Source: Rubritepida flocculans DSM 14296 (lineage in GTDB: Bacteria > Pseudomonadota > Alphaproteobacteria > Acetobacterales > Acetobacteraceae). Taken from it: a stretch of DNA of 64,000 nucleotides. Both the position numbers and the translations under genes were made by a program. Every line of letters starts with the position of its first letter. Position 1 is the first letter of the stretch. Shown here in pieces: positions 17,040-25,737 of this stretch. The stretch covers positions 124,001 to 188,000 of the forward strand of contig NZ_AUDH01000003.1 in assembly GCF_000425365.1 (NCBI RefSeq), read 5' to 3'. The notes beneath the pieces are model-generated. The model was not told the origin of the DNA and made no database searches. It saw only the letters and a program-made list of their open reading frames with translations.

Positions 17040-17801
17040 ATGGCGGCATTGCAGGGCCAGGTGGCCTGGATCACCGGCGCGGGCAGCGGCATCGGCGAGG
17101 CGGGGGCGCATGCGCTGGCCGCCGAGGGCGCGGTGGTGGTGCTGACAGGGCGCACCCGTGCGAAGCTTGAGGCCGTGGCCCAGGCCATCGCCGCGAAGGG
17201 CGGCGTGGCGCATGTCCAGCCCGCCGACATGGCGAAGGCGGACGCCGTGCAGGCGGTGGCGCGCTGGATCGGCGAGACGCTCGGGCGGCTCGACATCCTG
17301 GTGAACAATGCGGGGCTCAACATCACCGACCGCGCCTGGGCGAAGCTCACGCCCGAGGGGATCTCCACGCTCGTGGAGGGCAATCTCCTCTCCGCCTTCC
17401 ATGGCGCGATGGCGGCGCTGCCGCTGATGCGCGCCCGGGGCGGGGGGCTCATGATCCACACCGCGAGCTTCGCGGGGCGCTTCGTCTCTCCGCTTTCGGG
17501 CCCCGGCTACACGGCCTGCAAGCACGGCGTGGTGGCGATGAGCCACAGCCTCAACATGGAGGAGTGCGGCAACGGCATCCGCTCCACCGTGATCTGCCCC
17601 GGCGAGGTGCGCACGCCCATCCTCGACAAGCGGCCCAACAAGCTCTCGGAGGAGGAGCTCGCGCAGATGGTGCAGCCCGAGGATTGCGGGCGGCTCATCG
17701 CCTTCGTCGCGACGATGCCGCCGCATGTCTGCATCAACGAGGTGCTGATCGCGCCCACGCGCAACCGCAGCTACCTCGCGCAGATGCAGCGCCGGCTATA
17801 G
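17040..17801 (+). CDS. SDR family oxidoreductase
   Basis: A 253-residue short-chain dehydrogenase. It has TGAGSGIGE for cofactor binding at residues 13-21, NNAG, a Ser in MIHTASFAG and YTACK as the YxxxK catalytic pair. It lacks the C-terminal glycine-rich end typical of FabG, ending instead in NRSYLAQMQRRL. A strong ribosome site, AAAGGGAGGAGAG, precedes the ATG. Its last 6 nt overlap the convergent SDR at 17796. Substrate not known. Confidence 0.88.
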   Translation: MAALQGQVAWITGAGSGIGEAGAHALAAEGAVVVLTGRTRAKLEAVAQAIAAKGGVAHVQPADMAKADAVQAVARWIGETLGRLDILVNNAGLNITDRAWAKLTPEGISTLVEGNLLSAFHGAMAALPLMRARGGGLMIHTASFAGRFVSPLSGPGYTACKHGVVAMSHSLNMEECGNGIRSTVICPGEVRTPILDKRPNKLSEEELAQMVQPEDCGRLIAFVATMPPHVCINEVLIAPTRNRSYLAQMQRRL

Positions 17802-18569
17802 GTTGCGCCGCTGCCCGCGCAGCGTGGGCAGCCCGATGCCCGCGGCGTCGAAGCCGCCGTCCACGGCCAGCACCTGGCCTGTGACGTAGCTCGCCTCGGC
17901 GCTGGCGAGCCAGAAGATGGCCGAGGCCAGCTCGCGCTCCAGCCCGTAGCGGTTGAGCGGCATGGCGTCGTGGTAGTCGGCGCGGATGTCGGGCGTGTGC
18001 ACGGCCTGGGCCATGGCCGTGTCCACCGGGCCCGGGGCCACCGCGTTGACGCGGATGCCGAGGGAGGCGAACTCCACCGCCTGCTGCTTCGTCAGATGCG
18101 CGAGCCCGGCCTTGGAGGTGCCATAGGCCACGCGCAGCGTGGAGGCGCGCAGCCCCGAGATCGAGGTGATGTTCACGATGGCGCCGCCGCCGCTCTCGGC
18201 CATCAGCGGCGCGGCGGCCTGGCCGGTCAGGAAGGGGCCGGTGAGGTTCACCTCCATCACGCGCCGCCACTGCTCGAGCGTGGTCTGCAGGATGGGGCCG
18301 AAGACCGCCACGCCCGCGTTGTTCACCAGCGCATCGAGCCGGCCGAACCGCGCGCGGATGGCGGCCGCGGCGGCCTCCACCACCGCGGGGTCGGAGACGT
18401 CGCCGGGCAGGGCGAGGGTGCGCTCGGGCAGGTCGATGGCGGCGATGCTGCGCGCGAGCAGCGCCTCCTCGATGTCGAGCAGCGCGACCGCCCAGCCCTC
18501 GGCGAGGAAGCGCTGCGCGGTGGCGAGGCCGATGCCCCGCGCCGCACCCGTGATCCAGGCGACCTTCAT
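17796..18569 (-). CDS. SDR family oxidoreductase, FabG-like
   Basis: A 257-residue classical SDR: TGAARGIG cofactor loop at the N-terminus, NNAG, the catalytic Ser in ITSISG, YGTSK, and a C-terminal YVTGQVLAVDGGF typical of FabG-like 3-oxoacyl or sugar-alcohol dehydrogenases. Its ATG overlaps the stop of the M3 peptidase gene (ATGA), so the two are translated together, although no metabolic link is obvious. Substrate unknown. Confidence 0.88.
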   Translation of the reverse strand: MKVAWITGAARGIGLATAQRFLAEGWAVALLDIEEALLARSIAAIDLPERTLALPGDVSDPAVVEAAAAAIRARFGRLDALVNNAGVAVFGPILQTTLEQWRRVMEVNLTGPFLTGQAAAPLMAESGGGAIVNITSISGLRASTLRVAYGTSKAGLAHLTKQQAVEFASLGIRVNAVAPGPVDTAMAQAVHTPDIRADYHDAMPLNRYGLERELASAIFWLASAEASYVTGQVLAVDGGFDAAGIGLPTLRGQRRNL

Positions 18570-20233
18570 GCCAGCTCCTTCCGCGCCGCGCGCACCGCCT
18601 CGGCCAGCACCCCCGGCGCGAAGGGCGAGGCGAGCCCGGCGCTCTCCACCAGCCCGCCGAAGGGCAGCGACCCGCCGCGCGCGCAGAGCGCCGCATAGGC
18701 GGCCATCGTCTCCTCCGGCGCGCGGCGCATCCGCACCCAGAGCTGCAGCGCGCAGCACAGCGCCAGCGTGTAGTCGATGTAGTAGAAGGGCGAGGCATAG
18801 ATGTGCTGCTTCGCCTGCCAGCGCCCGCCGCGGGCGGGATGGGCGAGGTCGCCATACTCGGTCCAGGGCATGTAGAGGCGCTCGAGCGCCCGCCAGATGG
18901 CGTGGCGCTCCTCGGGCGTGGCCTCGGGGCGCGCGAAGACCTCGTGCTGGAAATGGTCCACGCAGGCGCCATAGGGCAGGAAGCTCAGCGAGGCGATGAG
19001 GTGCATGCGCCGGAAGCGCCCGGCCGCCGCCTCGCCCACCAGCCGCCCGATCTGCGGGTGGGTGAGGAACTCGAGCCCCATGGAGTGGATTTCGGCCGAC
19101 TCCATGGTGGGCCAGAGCTGATCCAGCCCCGGCAGGTTCCGGCTCTCCCAGCACTGGAAGGCGTGGCCCATCTCGTGGGTGAACACGCCGATGTCCTGGT
19201 GCGTGCCGTTGAAGTTCGCGAAGATGAAGGGCGCGCCATGGGTGGGGAAGGCGGTGCAGAAGCCGCCGCCCGCCTTGCCGGGACGGTTCTCGAGATCAAG
19301 GAAGCCGCCCTCGCGCATCATGGCGAAGAAGCCGCCCAGCCCGTGGCCCATGGCGTCGAACATGCCCTGCGCGGCGTCGAGCAGCGCGGCGCCGGACGCC
19401 GCGGGGCCGGGGTTGCCCTCGGGGTCGATGAAGGCCTCGTCCCAGAACATCAGCCGCTCCCAGCCATGGGCGCGGCGGCGGCGCTCGAGCAGCTCGGCGA
19501 CGAGGGGCGTCACCTCGCGGCGGATTTCCTCGCGGTAGCGCGCCACCTCGGCGGGCCCGTAGTCGAGCCGGCGCATCCGCCGGTAGGCGAGCGGGACGAA
19601 GCCCGCATCGCCGAGCTTCAGGGCCATGCCATGGCGCAGCCGCACCAGCGCGTCGTAGAGCGCATCGAGCTCCGCCCCATGCGCGGCGAAGAAGCCCCAG
19701 CGCGCCGCCTCGGCGGCGTGGCGGCGCGCGCGATCGGGCGATTCCGCCGCGGGCGCGAGGCCCGCGAGGTTGAGCACCTCGCCCTCGAAGGGAATTGCGG
19801 CGCCGGCCAGCAGCGCGGTGTAGCGGGCGACGAGGCGCGATTCCTCCTCCAGATCCGCCGCGATGGCGGGCGCGAAGCTGGTGATGTCGCAGGCCCAGAG
19901 CCGCGGCGCGTGGCCGCCCGTCGCGGCGGCGAGCACGGCGCCGTCCACCTCGTCGAGCAGGCGCTGCTTGAAGCGCGTCTCGTGGTCCTGGACCACGGGG
20001 GCCATGGCGTCGGCGTGCTCGCGCGCGGCGCGGGCCTCGGGGTCGCGCGTGTCCTGGGCGAAGCGCAGATGCGCGAGCGCGGACCAGGTCTCGGTCTCGC
20101 GGCGCAGCCGGTCCCAGGCGGCGAGGGTGGCGGGTGCGTCCGCCGCGAGCCGCGCATGCAGCGCGCCATAGGCGTCGGCGAGCGCGGCGGGCTCGGGGCG
20201 GGGGGCGGAGATCTCGGCGAAGCGCAGCGTCAT
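18566..20233 (-). CDS. M3 family oligoendopeptidase (PepF-like)
   Basis: A 555-residue cytoplasmic zinc oligopeptidase. The HEMGH motif is at residues 353-357, and the third zinc ligand is probably Glu381 in ESAEIHSMG. Length and the C-terminal YIDYTLALCCALQLW segment match the PepF-like M3 group, which trims short peptides. No signal peptide. First gene of a two-gene unit with the SDR; the dienelactone hydrolase gene starts its own unit upstream on the same strand, 31 nt away. Confidence 0.9.
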   Translation of the reverse strand: MTLRFAEISAPRPEPAALADAYGALHARLAADAPATLAAWDRLRRETETWSALAHLRFAQDTRDPEARAAREHADAMAPVVQDHETRFKQRLLDEVDGAVLAAATGGHAPRLWACDITSFAPAIAADLEEESRLVARYTALLAGAAIPFEGEVLNLAGLAPAAESPDRARRHAAEAARWGFFAAHGAELDALYDALVRLRHGMALKLGDAGFVPLAYRRMRRLDYGPAEVARYREEIRREVTPLVAELLERRRRAHGWERLMFWDEAFIDPEGNPGPAASGAALLDAAQGMFDAMGHGLGGFFAMMREGGFLDLENRPGKAGGGFCTAFPTHGAPFIFANFNGTHQDIGVFTHEMGHAFQCWESRNLPGLDQLWPTMESAEIHSMGLEFLTHPQIGRLVGEAAAGRFRRMHLIASLSFLPYGACVDHFQHEVFARPEATPEERHAIWRALERLYMPWTEYGDLAHPARGGRWQAKQHIYASPFYYIDYTLALCCALQLWVRMRRAPEETMAAYAALCARGGSLPFGGLVESAGLASPFAPGVLAEAVRAARKELA

Positions 20234-20264
20234 GCGGCCATGATGGCCGGGCGCGCGCCGCCCG

Positions 20265-20966
20265 TCAGCCCAGGTGCCGCACCAGGAACTCCGCCGTGCG
20301 GCCGTTGGCGATGGTCGCCGCCCGGGCGTCCCAGGCATGGCCGCCCATGCGCGCGAAGGCGTGGTCCACGCCCGGATAGACGTGGCAGGTCACCTTCGGG
20401 TGGTCCTTCAGCGCGGCGAGGATGGCGGCCTGCGCCTCGGGCGGGACGAACTTGTCGCGCTCGGCGATGTGCATGAGCAGCGGGGCGCGGATCCTGGGCG
20501 CATCCTCCAGCATCCCCTCGATGCCCACGCCGTAGTAGCTCACATGGCAGTCCGCGTCGGTCGCCACGGCCGTGCGGTAGGCCATGCGCCCGCCCAGGCA
20601 GAAGCCCATGGTGCCCACCTTGCCGTTGCAGGCGGGATGGGCGCGCGCGGCGGCGATGGTGGCGGCGAGGTCCTCCACGCCCTTCTCCTGGTCGAAGCCG
20701 CGGAACAGGGCGAAGGCCCGGTCCCATTGCGCCTGGCCGGCGTCGGGGTCGAGCTGCACGCCCGGCTCCTGCCGCCAGAACAGGTCGGGGCAGAGGGCGA
20801 GGAAGCCCATCTCCGCCACCCAGTGCGAGAGCGCGCGCATGGTGGCGTTCACGCCGAAGATCTCCTGGATCAGCACCACGGCGCCGGCCGGCTGTGACCT
20901 GGGGGCCACGACCAGCGCCTCGAACTGCCCGCTGCCGTCGGTGGCGGGGATGGTGATGGTCTCCAT
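20265..20966 (-). CDS. Dienelactone hydrolase family protein
   Basis: A 233-residue alpha/beta hydrolase with the dienelactone hydrolase triad: Cys123 in GFCLGG, Asp170 in AERDKF and His201 in VDHAF, plus the Glu35 (LIQEIFGVN) that controls the Cys in this family. DLH opens the lactone of chlorocatechol pathways, but many homologues in soil bacteria act on other esters. GGGAGAGAGAG precedes the ATG. No other catechol pathway gene is adjacent, although a carboxymuconolactone decarboxylase-like gene lies 3 kb away. Confidence 0.88.
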   Translation of the reverse strand: METITIPATDGSGQFEALVVAPRSQPAGAVVLIQEIFGVNATMRALSHWVAEMGFLALCPDLFWRQEPGVQLDPDAGQAQWDRAFALFRGFDQEKGVEDLAATIAAARAHPACNGKVGTMGFCLGGRMAYRTAVATDADCHVSYYGVGIEGMLEDAPRIRAPLLMHIAERDKFVPPEAQAAILAALKDHPKVTCHVYPGVDHAFARMGGHAWDARAATIANGRTAEFLVRHLG

Positions 20967-21015
20967 GGCTCTCTCTCCCTTGGCGGCGTTCGCGCTTGCG
21001 GCCATGTAACGCAGG

Positions 21016-21711
21016 ATGCTGCGACGCGCCATGCTCCGCACCCTTCCGGCCCTGCCGGCGCTGGCCGCCCCGCCGCCGGCGCGCGCCGCGGCGATGACGG
21101 AGCCCGGCCTCGCCGCGCAGGGCTGGACCCATGCGGAGTATGACGGCATCCGCCCCGCCCGCTTCCGCCTGCAGGGCGAGGCCATCGCGGTGGAGGGCGA
21201 GGGCGCGGGCAGCTTCATCTGGCGGCGCGTCGAGGGGCGTGCGGCCTGCCTCTCCTGGCGCTGGCGGGTGGATCTCGGCCCCCCGCCCACCGACCTGACG
21301 CGCCGCGGCGGCGATGACCGGGCCGTGTCCATCGCCGTGGGCTTCGCGGGCTGGCCGGCGCGCGCGACCATGTGGCAGCGCACCCAGCACGCGGTGGCGC
21401 AGGCGCGCGCGGGCGGCCATGCGCTGCCGCGCTCGGTGCTGATCTACGCCTGGGGCGGGACGGGGCGCGAGCCGCCGCATTTCTACAGCCCCTGGATGGG
21501 CGGGCTCGGCAAGGTGCGCGTGCTGCGCCCCGCCACCACCCCCAAGGGCCGCTGGTTCGAGGAGCGCGTGGACCTCGACGCCGACTGGCGCGCCGCCTTC
21601 GGCGGAGAGCCGCCGCCGCTCCAGGAAATCGCCATCGGCACCGACGCCGACGACACCCAGGCGCGGATTTCGGCCCTCGTCGAGCGCATCCGTTTCACGC
21701 CCTGCAGCTAG
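21016..21711 (+). CDS. DUF3047 family secreted protein
   Basis: A 231-residue protein with an N-terminal export segment (residues 1-25, RTLPALPALAAPPPARAAA). The body fits DUF3047: GSFIWRRVEG, LSWRWRVD, RRGGDDRAVSIAVGF, YAWGG and DADWRAAFGGEPP. Function of the family is unknown; a beta-rich ligand-binding fold is likely. It is 9 nt upstream of the flavin reductase gene, perhaps in one transcript. Confidence 0.75.
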   Translation: MLRRAMLRTLPALPALAAPPPARAAAMTEPGLAAQGWTHAEYDGIRPARFRLQGEAIAVEGEGAGSFIWRRVEGRAACLSWRWRVDLGPPPTDLTRRGGDDRAVSIAVGFAGWPARATMWQRTQHAVAQARAGGHALPRSVLIYAWGGTGREPPHFYSPWMGGLGKVRVLRPATTPKGRWFEERVDLDADWRAAFGGEPPPLQEIAIGTDADDTQARISALVERIRFTPCS

Positions 21712-21720
21712 GAGCCCCTC

Positions 21721-22218
21721 ATGCCCGTCGAGCGCAAGGATTTCCGCGACGCCATGGCGCAACTGCCCGCCGCGGTGAACGTGATCACCACCGATGGCGC
21801 GGGCGGCAAGGGCGGCTTCACCGCCAGCGCCGTGTGCAGCGTGACCGACAGCCCCGCCACGCTGCTCGTCTGCATGAACCGCACCGTCTCCTCGGCCGAG
21901 GCCTTCCGCGCCAACGGCGTGCTCTGCGTCAACACGCTGAGCGCGGCGCAGGAGGAGGTCTCCAACGTCTTCGCCGGCATGACGGGGGTGGACGGGCCCG
22001 CGCGCTTCGAGACGGGAAGCTGGGGCCGTCTGGTCACCGGCGCGCCGGTGCTGGAGGGCGCGCTGGTGGCCTGCGACGCGCGGATCACCGACATCCTCGA
22101 GAAGGGCACGCACCTCGTGCTCTTCGCGGAGGTGGAGGCGGTGCGTCTCGGCGCGGGCGAGGCGGCGGCGCTGCTCTATTTCCGGCGGGGCTACTGCCCG
22201 CTGTCGAGGGCGGCGTGA
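21721..22218 (+). CDS. FMN reductase, RutF/HpaC-like
   Basis: A 165-residue flavin reductase. Its sequence strongly resembles E. coli RutF: FRDAMAQLPAAVNVITTDG, GGFTASAVCSVTDSPATLL and CVNTLSAAQEEVSNVFAG. Such proteins reduce FMN with NADH to feed a monooxygenase component (RutA in pyrimidine breakdown, or HpaB-like hydroxylases). No oxygenase partner is in the window, so the rut pathway itself is not supported. GGAGCCCCTC lies before the ATG. Convergent with the sulfatase, 4 nt apart. Confidence 0.85.
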   Translation: MPVERKDFRDAMAQLPAAVNVITTDGAGGKGGFTASAVCSVTDSPATLLVCMNRTVSSAEAFRANGVLCVNTLSAAQEEVSNVFAGMTGVDGPARFETGSWGRLVTGAPVLEGALVACDARITDILEKGTHLVLFAEVEAVRLGAGEAAALLYFRRGYCPLSRAA

Positions 22219-22222
22219 GGCG

Positions 22223-23785
22223 CTACCACTCCCCGTAGAACACGCCCGCCGCCTTGTGGCGGTCGGTGCGGAACTCGGCTTCCGCCCAGCTCAGCGTGGT
22301 GCGGCATTTGAGGTTGGTCGCCCAGTCGAGCAGGCGTTCGCGCATCTCGGCGCGCACCCCCTCCAGCGCAGGCTCGCGGCCGAGGTCGTGGAACTCGTCG
22401 GGGTCGGCCTCGAGGTCGTAGAGCATGGGCGGGAAGCCGCTCGTCCAGTGGACGTATTTCCAGCGCGCGGTGCGGACCATGAAGCCGCGATGCTGCCCCG
22501 TGGGCAGGCCGACGCGGCGGCGCGCAGCGCGGAAGGTCCAGTCGAGCTCGCTCACCACATGCTCGCGCCAGGCCTCGGGCGCGCCGCGCGTCAGCGCGAG
22601 CAGCGAGCGGCCTTCGAGCAGATGCTCGGCGGGCGGAAGGCCGAGCGCCTCCAGGATGGTGGGCGCCACGTCGATGGCCTCGACGAAACGCGAATCCCGC
22701 GTCCCGCGCGTCGCCTCCGCCGCGGGTGAAGGATCGTAGAGGAGGAAGGGCACGCGCTGGATGCAGTCGTGGAACAGCTCCTTCTCGCCCAGCCAGTGGT
22801 CGCCCAGATAATCGCCGTGGTCGCTGGTGAAGATCACCAGCGTGTCCCGCCAGCGGCCGAGCCGCTCCATCAGCGCCCAGAGCCGGCCGAGATGCGCGTC
22901 GATCTGCGCGATCAGCCCCATGTAGGTGGGGCGCACCGCGGCGATGCAGGCGTCGTTCTGGAAGGATTGCGCCACCTCCTCGTTCTGGAACTCGCGCAGG
23001 ATGGGATGGGCGGCGTTGCCGCGCTCGGCCGGGTGGCGGCGCACGGGCAGCGCGTCCTCGGGCGCGTAGATCGCGTGGTAGGGCGCGGGCGCGACATAGG
23101 GCCAGTGCGGCTTCACGTAGGAGAGGTGCAGCACCCAGGGCCTCTCGCCCTGCGCCTCGATGAAGCGCAGCGCCTGGTCGGTGGTGTAGGCCGTCTCGCT
23201 GTGCTCCTCGCGCACGCGGGCGGGCAGGCGCGCGTGGCGCATCTTCCAGCCCGACTTCACGCTGCCGTCGCGGTCGGTGACGGCGATGACGTGATCCGTC
23301 CAGGGGTCGGGGCTGTCATAGCCCTGGGCGCGCAGCCAATGGGCGTAGGCGCTGTCGGGCTCGGCGTGGTGGCCGTCGTGGCGATCGACGAGGGTGAACC
23401 ATCCCTCGCGCAGCAGCGCCGCGAGGTCGTGCTGCCCGTCGAGGGCGAGGCGGCGCATGCCGTGCGCGTCGGGCAGCATGTGCGTCTTGCCGGCGAGGGC
23501 GAGGGCGAGCCCCGCCTCGCGCAGATGCCAGCCCAGCGTCACCTCGCCCACCGAGAGGGGCACGCGGTTATGCGTCGCCCCGTGCGAGGCGACGTAGCGG
23601 CCGGTGTAGAAGCTCATGCGCGAGGGGCCGCAGATGCCCGACTGCACATAGGCCTCGGTGAAGTTCACGCCGCGGGCGGCCAGCGCGTCGATGTTGGGCG
23701 TGGCGAGGCGCGGATGGCCGTTGCAGCCCAGATGATCCCAGCGGAGCTGGTCGCACATGATGAACAGCACATTGCGCACGGCCAT
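22223..23785 (-). CDS. Sulfatase/phosphonate monoester hydrolase family enzyme
   Basis: A 520-residue alkaline-phosphatase-superfamily hydrolase. The formylglycine motif CGPSR is at residues 52-56, with Cys52 to be oxidised, followed by TGR. Metal ligands include Asp12 (IMCDQLRWD) and the TSDHGDYLGDH segment. No signal peptide, so it is cytosolic, as for many phosphonate monoester hydrolases and choline sulfatases. Activity needs a formylglycine-generating enzyme from elsewhere. Divergent from the carboxymuconolactone decarboxylase-like gene with 55 nt between. Confidence 0.9.
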   Translation of the reverse strand: MAVRNVLFIMCDQLRWDHLGCNGHPRLATPNIDALAARGVNFTEAYVQSGICGPSRMSFYTGRYVASHGATHNRVPLSVGEVTLGWHLREAGLALALAGKTHMLPDAHGMRRLALDGQHDLAALLREGWFTLVDRHDGHHAEPDSAYAHWLRAQGYDSPDPWTDHVIAVTDRDGSVKSGWKMRHARLPARVREEHSETAYTTDQALRFIEAQGERPWVLHLSYVKPHWPYVAPAPYHAIYAPEDALPVRRHPAERGNAAHPILREFQNEEVAQSFQNDACIAAVRPTYMGLIAQIDAHLGRLWALMERLGRWRDTLVIFTSDHGDYLGDHWLGEKELFHDCIQRVPFLLYDPSPAAEATRGTRDSRFVEAIDVAPTILEALGLPPAEHLLEGRSLLALTRGAPEAWREHVVSELDWTFRAARRRVGLPTGQHRGFMVRTARWKYVHWTSGFPPMLYDLEADPDEFHDLGREPALEGVRAEMRERLLDWATNLKCRTTLSWAEAEFRTDRHKAAGVFYGEW

Positions 23786-23840
23786 GGACGATCCCCTTCC
23801 CGCGCCGCATCGTAGCGCCAAGAGGGAAGGAGGACAGTCC

Positions 23841-24389
23841 ATGCCGCGCTTCAGCGCACTCACCGAGGCCAGCATGACGCCGCGCCAGCGCGAGGTGGCC
23901 GCGAACATCGCCGCGGGCGCGCGCGGCGGCCTCAAGGGGCCATTCCCCGCCTGGCTGCACAGCCCCGAGATGGCGGAGCTGTTCCAGCGGCTCGGCCGCT
24001 TCATCCGCTGGGAGACGAGCCTGCCGCCGCGGCTGTCGGAACTCGCCATCCTCGTCACCGCCGCGCGCTGGCGGGCGCGCTTCGAGTGGTTCGCGCATCA
24101 CCGCCTGGCGATGGAGGGCGGCCTTTCGCCGGAGATCGCCGAGGACATCCGCATCGGCCGCATCCCCCGCGCCATGGCCGAGGACGAGGCGGCGGTGTTC
24201 CACTTCGTCCATGAGCTGCAGACCACGGGCGGGGTGAGCGAGGGGCGCTTCGAGGCCGCGCGCGCCCTGTTCGGCGAGAAGGGCTGCGCGGAGCTGCTCG
24301 GCATCGCCGGCTACTACACCGCCGTCTCCTTCACGCTGAACGTGGCGGAGGTGCCGCTGCCCGAGGGCGTGGCGGATCCCTTCGCCTGA
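23841..24389 (+). CDS. Carboxymuconolactone decarboxylase-like protein
   Basis: A 182-residue protein of the CMD/AhpD family. The region RLSELAILVTAARWRARFEW then FAHHRLAMEGGLS matches the CMD repeat helix pair; a CxxC pair, needed for AhpD peroxidase activity, is absent, so a decarboxylase-like or unknown role is favoured. GGAAGGAGGACAG gives a strong start at ATG 23841. Its TGA is the first triplet of repeat R2. Confidence 0.85.
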   Translation: MPRFSALTEASMTPRQREVAANIAAGARGGLKGPFPAWLHSPEMAELFQRLGRFIRWETSLPPRLSELAILVTAARWRARFEWFAHHRLAMEGGLSPEIAEDIRIGRIPRAMAEDEAAVFHFVHELQTTGGVSEGRFEAARALFGEKGCAELLGIAGYYTAVSFTLNVAEVPLPEGVADPFA

Positions 24390-24519
24390 TGCGGCCGGCG
24401 GTCACGCCGGACGTATCGCGCACGCCGGGTTGGTGGGCGGCGGCGTGCCAAAACAAGGGCATGCCAGCGGCCGCGCCGCTTTCTCGCGAGTCGAAGCAAG
24501 CGGCCGCCGGTATGATGCG
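24387..24519 (+). repeat. Intergenic palindromic repeat, copy R2
   Basis: Starts on the TGA stop of the CMD-like gene. Left module: GATGCGGCCGGCG against CGCCGGACGTATC around GTCA (24388-24417), a near-perfect hairpin. The right module has CATGCCAGCGGCCGC at 24460 and an imperfect inverse ending GCCGGTATG at 24514. The element begins and ends with TGATGCG (24387-24393 and 24513-24519). The sequence ATCGCGCACGCCGGGTTGG is shared with R4. Confidence 0.85.
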
Positions 24520-24555
24520 ACCTTTCCTGACGCGCCGGCATGGCAGGAGAGGGGC

Positions 24556-24660
24556 ATGGCCGACCTCCTCCTCCTTCCCCTGCATCAGCCCGGGCTGTGG
24601 CTCGTGCTGCTCTGCGCGCTCGCCGTGCTGGCCGTCGATGGCTGGCTGCACCGGCGGTGA
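24556..24660 (+). CDS. Small single-span membrane protein (34 aa)
   Basis: Begins ATG with AGGAGAGGGGC just upstream and encodes LLLLPLHQPGLWLVLLCALA then VLAVDGWLHRR, one probable membrane helix with a basic C-terminus. Nearly all third codon positions are G or C, as in real genes here. Its TGA is followed immediately, in the same frame, by the GTG of the next small gene. No known family recognised. Confidence 0.5.
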   Translation: MADLLLLPLHQPGLWLVLLCALAVLAVDGWLHRR

Positions 24661-24801
24661 GTGCGCCCGGTGGCGCTGATCTTCCTGCTGCTGTTCCACC
24701 CCTGGGTGCTGCTGTTCTGGCTCGCCCTCGGCCTCATTTTGCTGGTGGGCTGGCTTGCAGATCGCTGGGAGAACCGGAAGAACCGGAAGAACCGGAAATG
24801 A
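24661..24801 (+). CDS. Small membrane protein (46 aa) with basic repeat tail
   Basis: Same frame as the preceding 34-residue gene, separated only by its TGA. Starts GTG and reads RPVALIFLLLFHPWVLLFW, then a second hydrophobic part, LALGLILLVGWLADRW, and ends in ENRKNRKNRK made by three copies of a 9-bp repeat (about 24771-24797). GC-rich third positions support coding. It ends one base before the stop of the convergent dehydrogenase. Could be translationally coupled to, or a readthrough extension of, the 34-residue protein. Confidence 0.5.
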   Translation: MRPVALIFLLLFHPWVLLFWLALGLILLVGWLADRWENRKNRKNRK

Positions 24802-25665
24802 TCAGCCCCGCCGCAGCATCTCGATGATGCCCGAGAAGTCCCGCCCCGCCCCGCCCTCGGCCACGAAGCGCTCGTAGAGGCCGAGCGCCGCCGCCCCCAG
24901 AGGGGTGTGCGCGCCCGCCGCCGCCGCCGCCTGCTGCGAGAGGCCGAGGTCCTTCACCATCAGCGCCGCCGCGAAGCCGGGCGCATAGCCGCGATTCGCG
25001 GGGCTGCCCGGCACCGGCCCCGGCACGGGGCAATAGGTGGTGAGCGACCAGCACTGGCCGGAGGAGCGGCTCGCCACCTCGAACAGCGCCTCGTGGCTGA
25101 GGCCGAGCTTCTCGGCCAGCGCGAAGGCCTCGCAGGTGCCGATCATGCTGATCGCCAGCAGCATGTTGTTGCACAGCTTCGCCGCCTGGCCCGTGCCCGG
25201 CCCGCCGCAATGGACGATGGTGCGGCCCATCGCCTCCAGGATGGGCCGGGCGGCCGCCACATCCTTCGCCGCGCCGCCGACCATGAAGGTCAGCGTCGCG
25301 TTCTCCGCCCCCATGGTGCCGCCGGAGACGGGCGCATCCAGCATGCGCCGGCCCTCGGCCAGGGCGCGGGCGGTCTGCACATCCACCGTCGAGCAGTCGA
25401 GGCGCACGGCATCCGGCGCGCAGGCCGCATCGAGCTCGGCCCAGGCGGCGCGCACATGCTCGCCCGCCGGCAGCATGGTGAGCACGAAGCCCGCCCCGCT
25501 CGCCGCCTCCGGCGCCGAGGCGGCGAGCGGGATGCCGGCCGCGGCCGCCGCCGCGCGCGCCGCGGGGCTGATGTCGAAGCCCAGCACCTCATGGCCCTGG
25601 CGCGCCAGGTTGCGCGCCATGGGCAGCCCCATGTTGCCGAGGCCGATGAAGCCGATCCGCGCCAT
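24802..25665 (-). CDS. 3-hydroxyisobutyrate dehydrogenase family protein
   Basis: A 287-residue beta-hydroxyacid dehydrogenase: GFIGLGNMGLPMARNL cofactor loop, DAPVSGG at 110-116 and the catalytic Lys163 in GQAAKLCNN. The family includes MmsB (valine breakdown), tartronate semialdehyde reductase GarR and related enzymes; PVSGGTMGAENATLTFMVGG is shared by all, so the substrate is open. No mmsA is adjacent. Start ATG at 25665. Confidence 0.88.
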   Translation of the reverse strand: MARIGFIGLGNMGLPMARNLARQGHEVLGFDISPAARAAAAAAGIPLAASAPEAASGAGFVLTMLPAGEHVRAAWAELDAACAPDAVRLDCSTVDVQTARALAEGRRMLDAPVSGGTMGAENATLTFMVGGAAKDVAAARPILEAMGRTIVHCGGPGTGQAAKLCNNMLLAISMIGTCEAFALAEKLGLSHEALFEVASRSSGQCWSLTTYCPVPGPVPGSPANRGYAPGFAAALMVKDLGLSQQAAAAAGAHTPLGAAALGLYERFVAEGGAGRDFSGIIEMLRRG

Positions 25666-25737
25666 GCGTCCCTCCCTTGCGTGGTTGGGGAAAGGCTAGG
25701 CCAGCGCAGGCGGCGGGGCCATCCCGGGCCGCGCGGC

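Noticed and set aside
24771-24797. Three 9-bp direct repeats (GAACCGGAA units) as a possible mini-CRISPR or VNTR locus
   Set aside because: No spacers; the units are in-frame codons for the basic tail of a small membrane protein.
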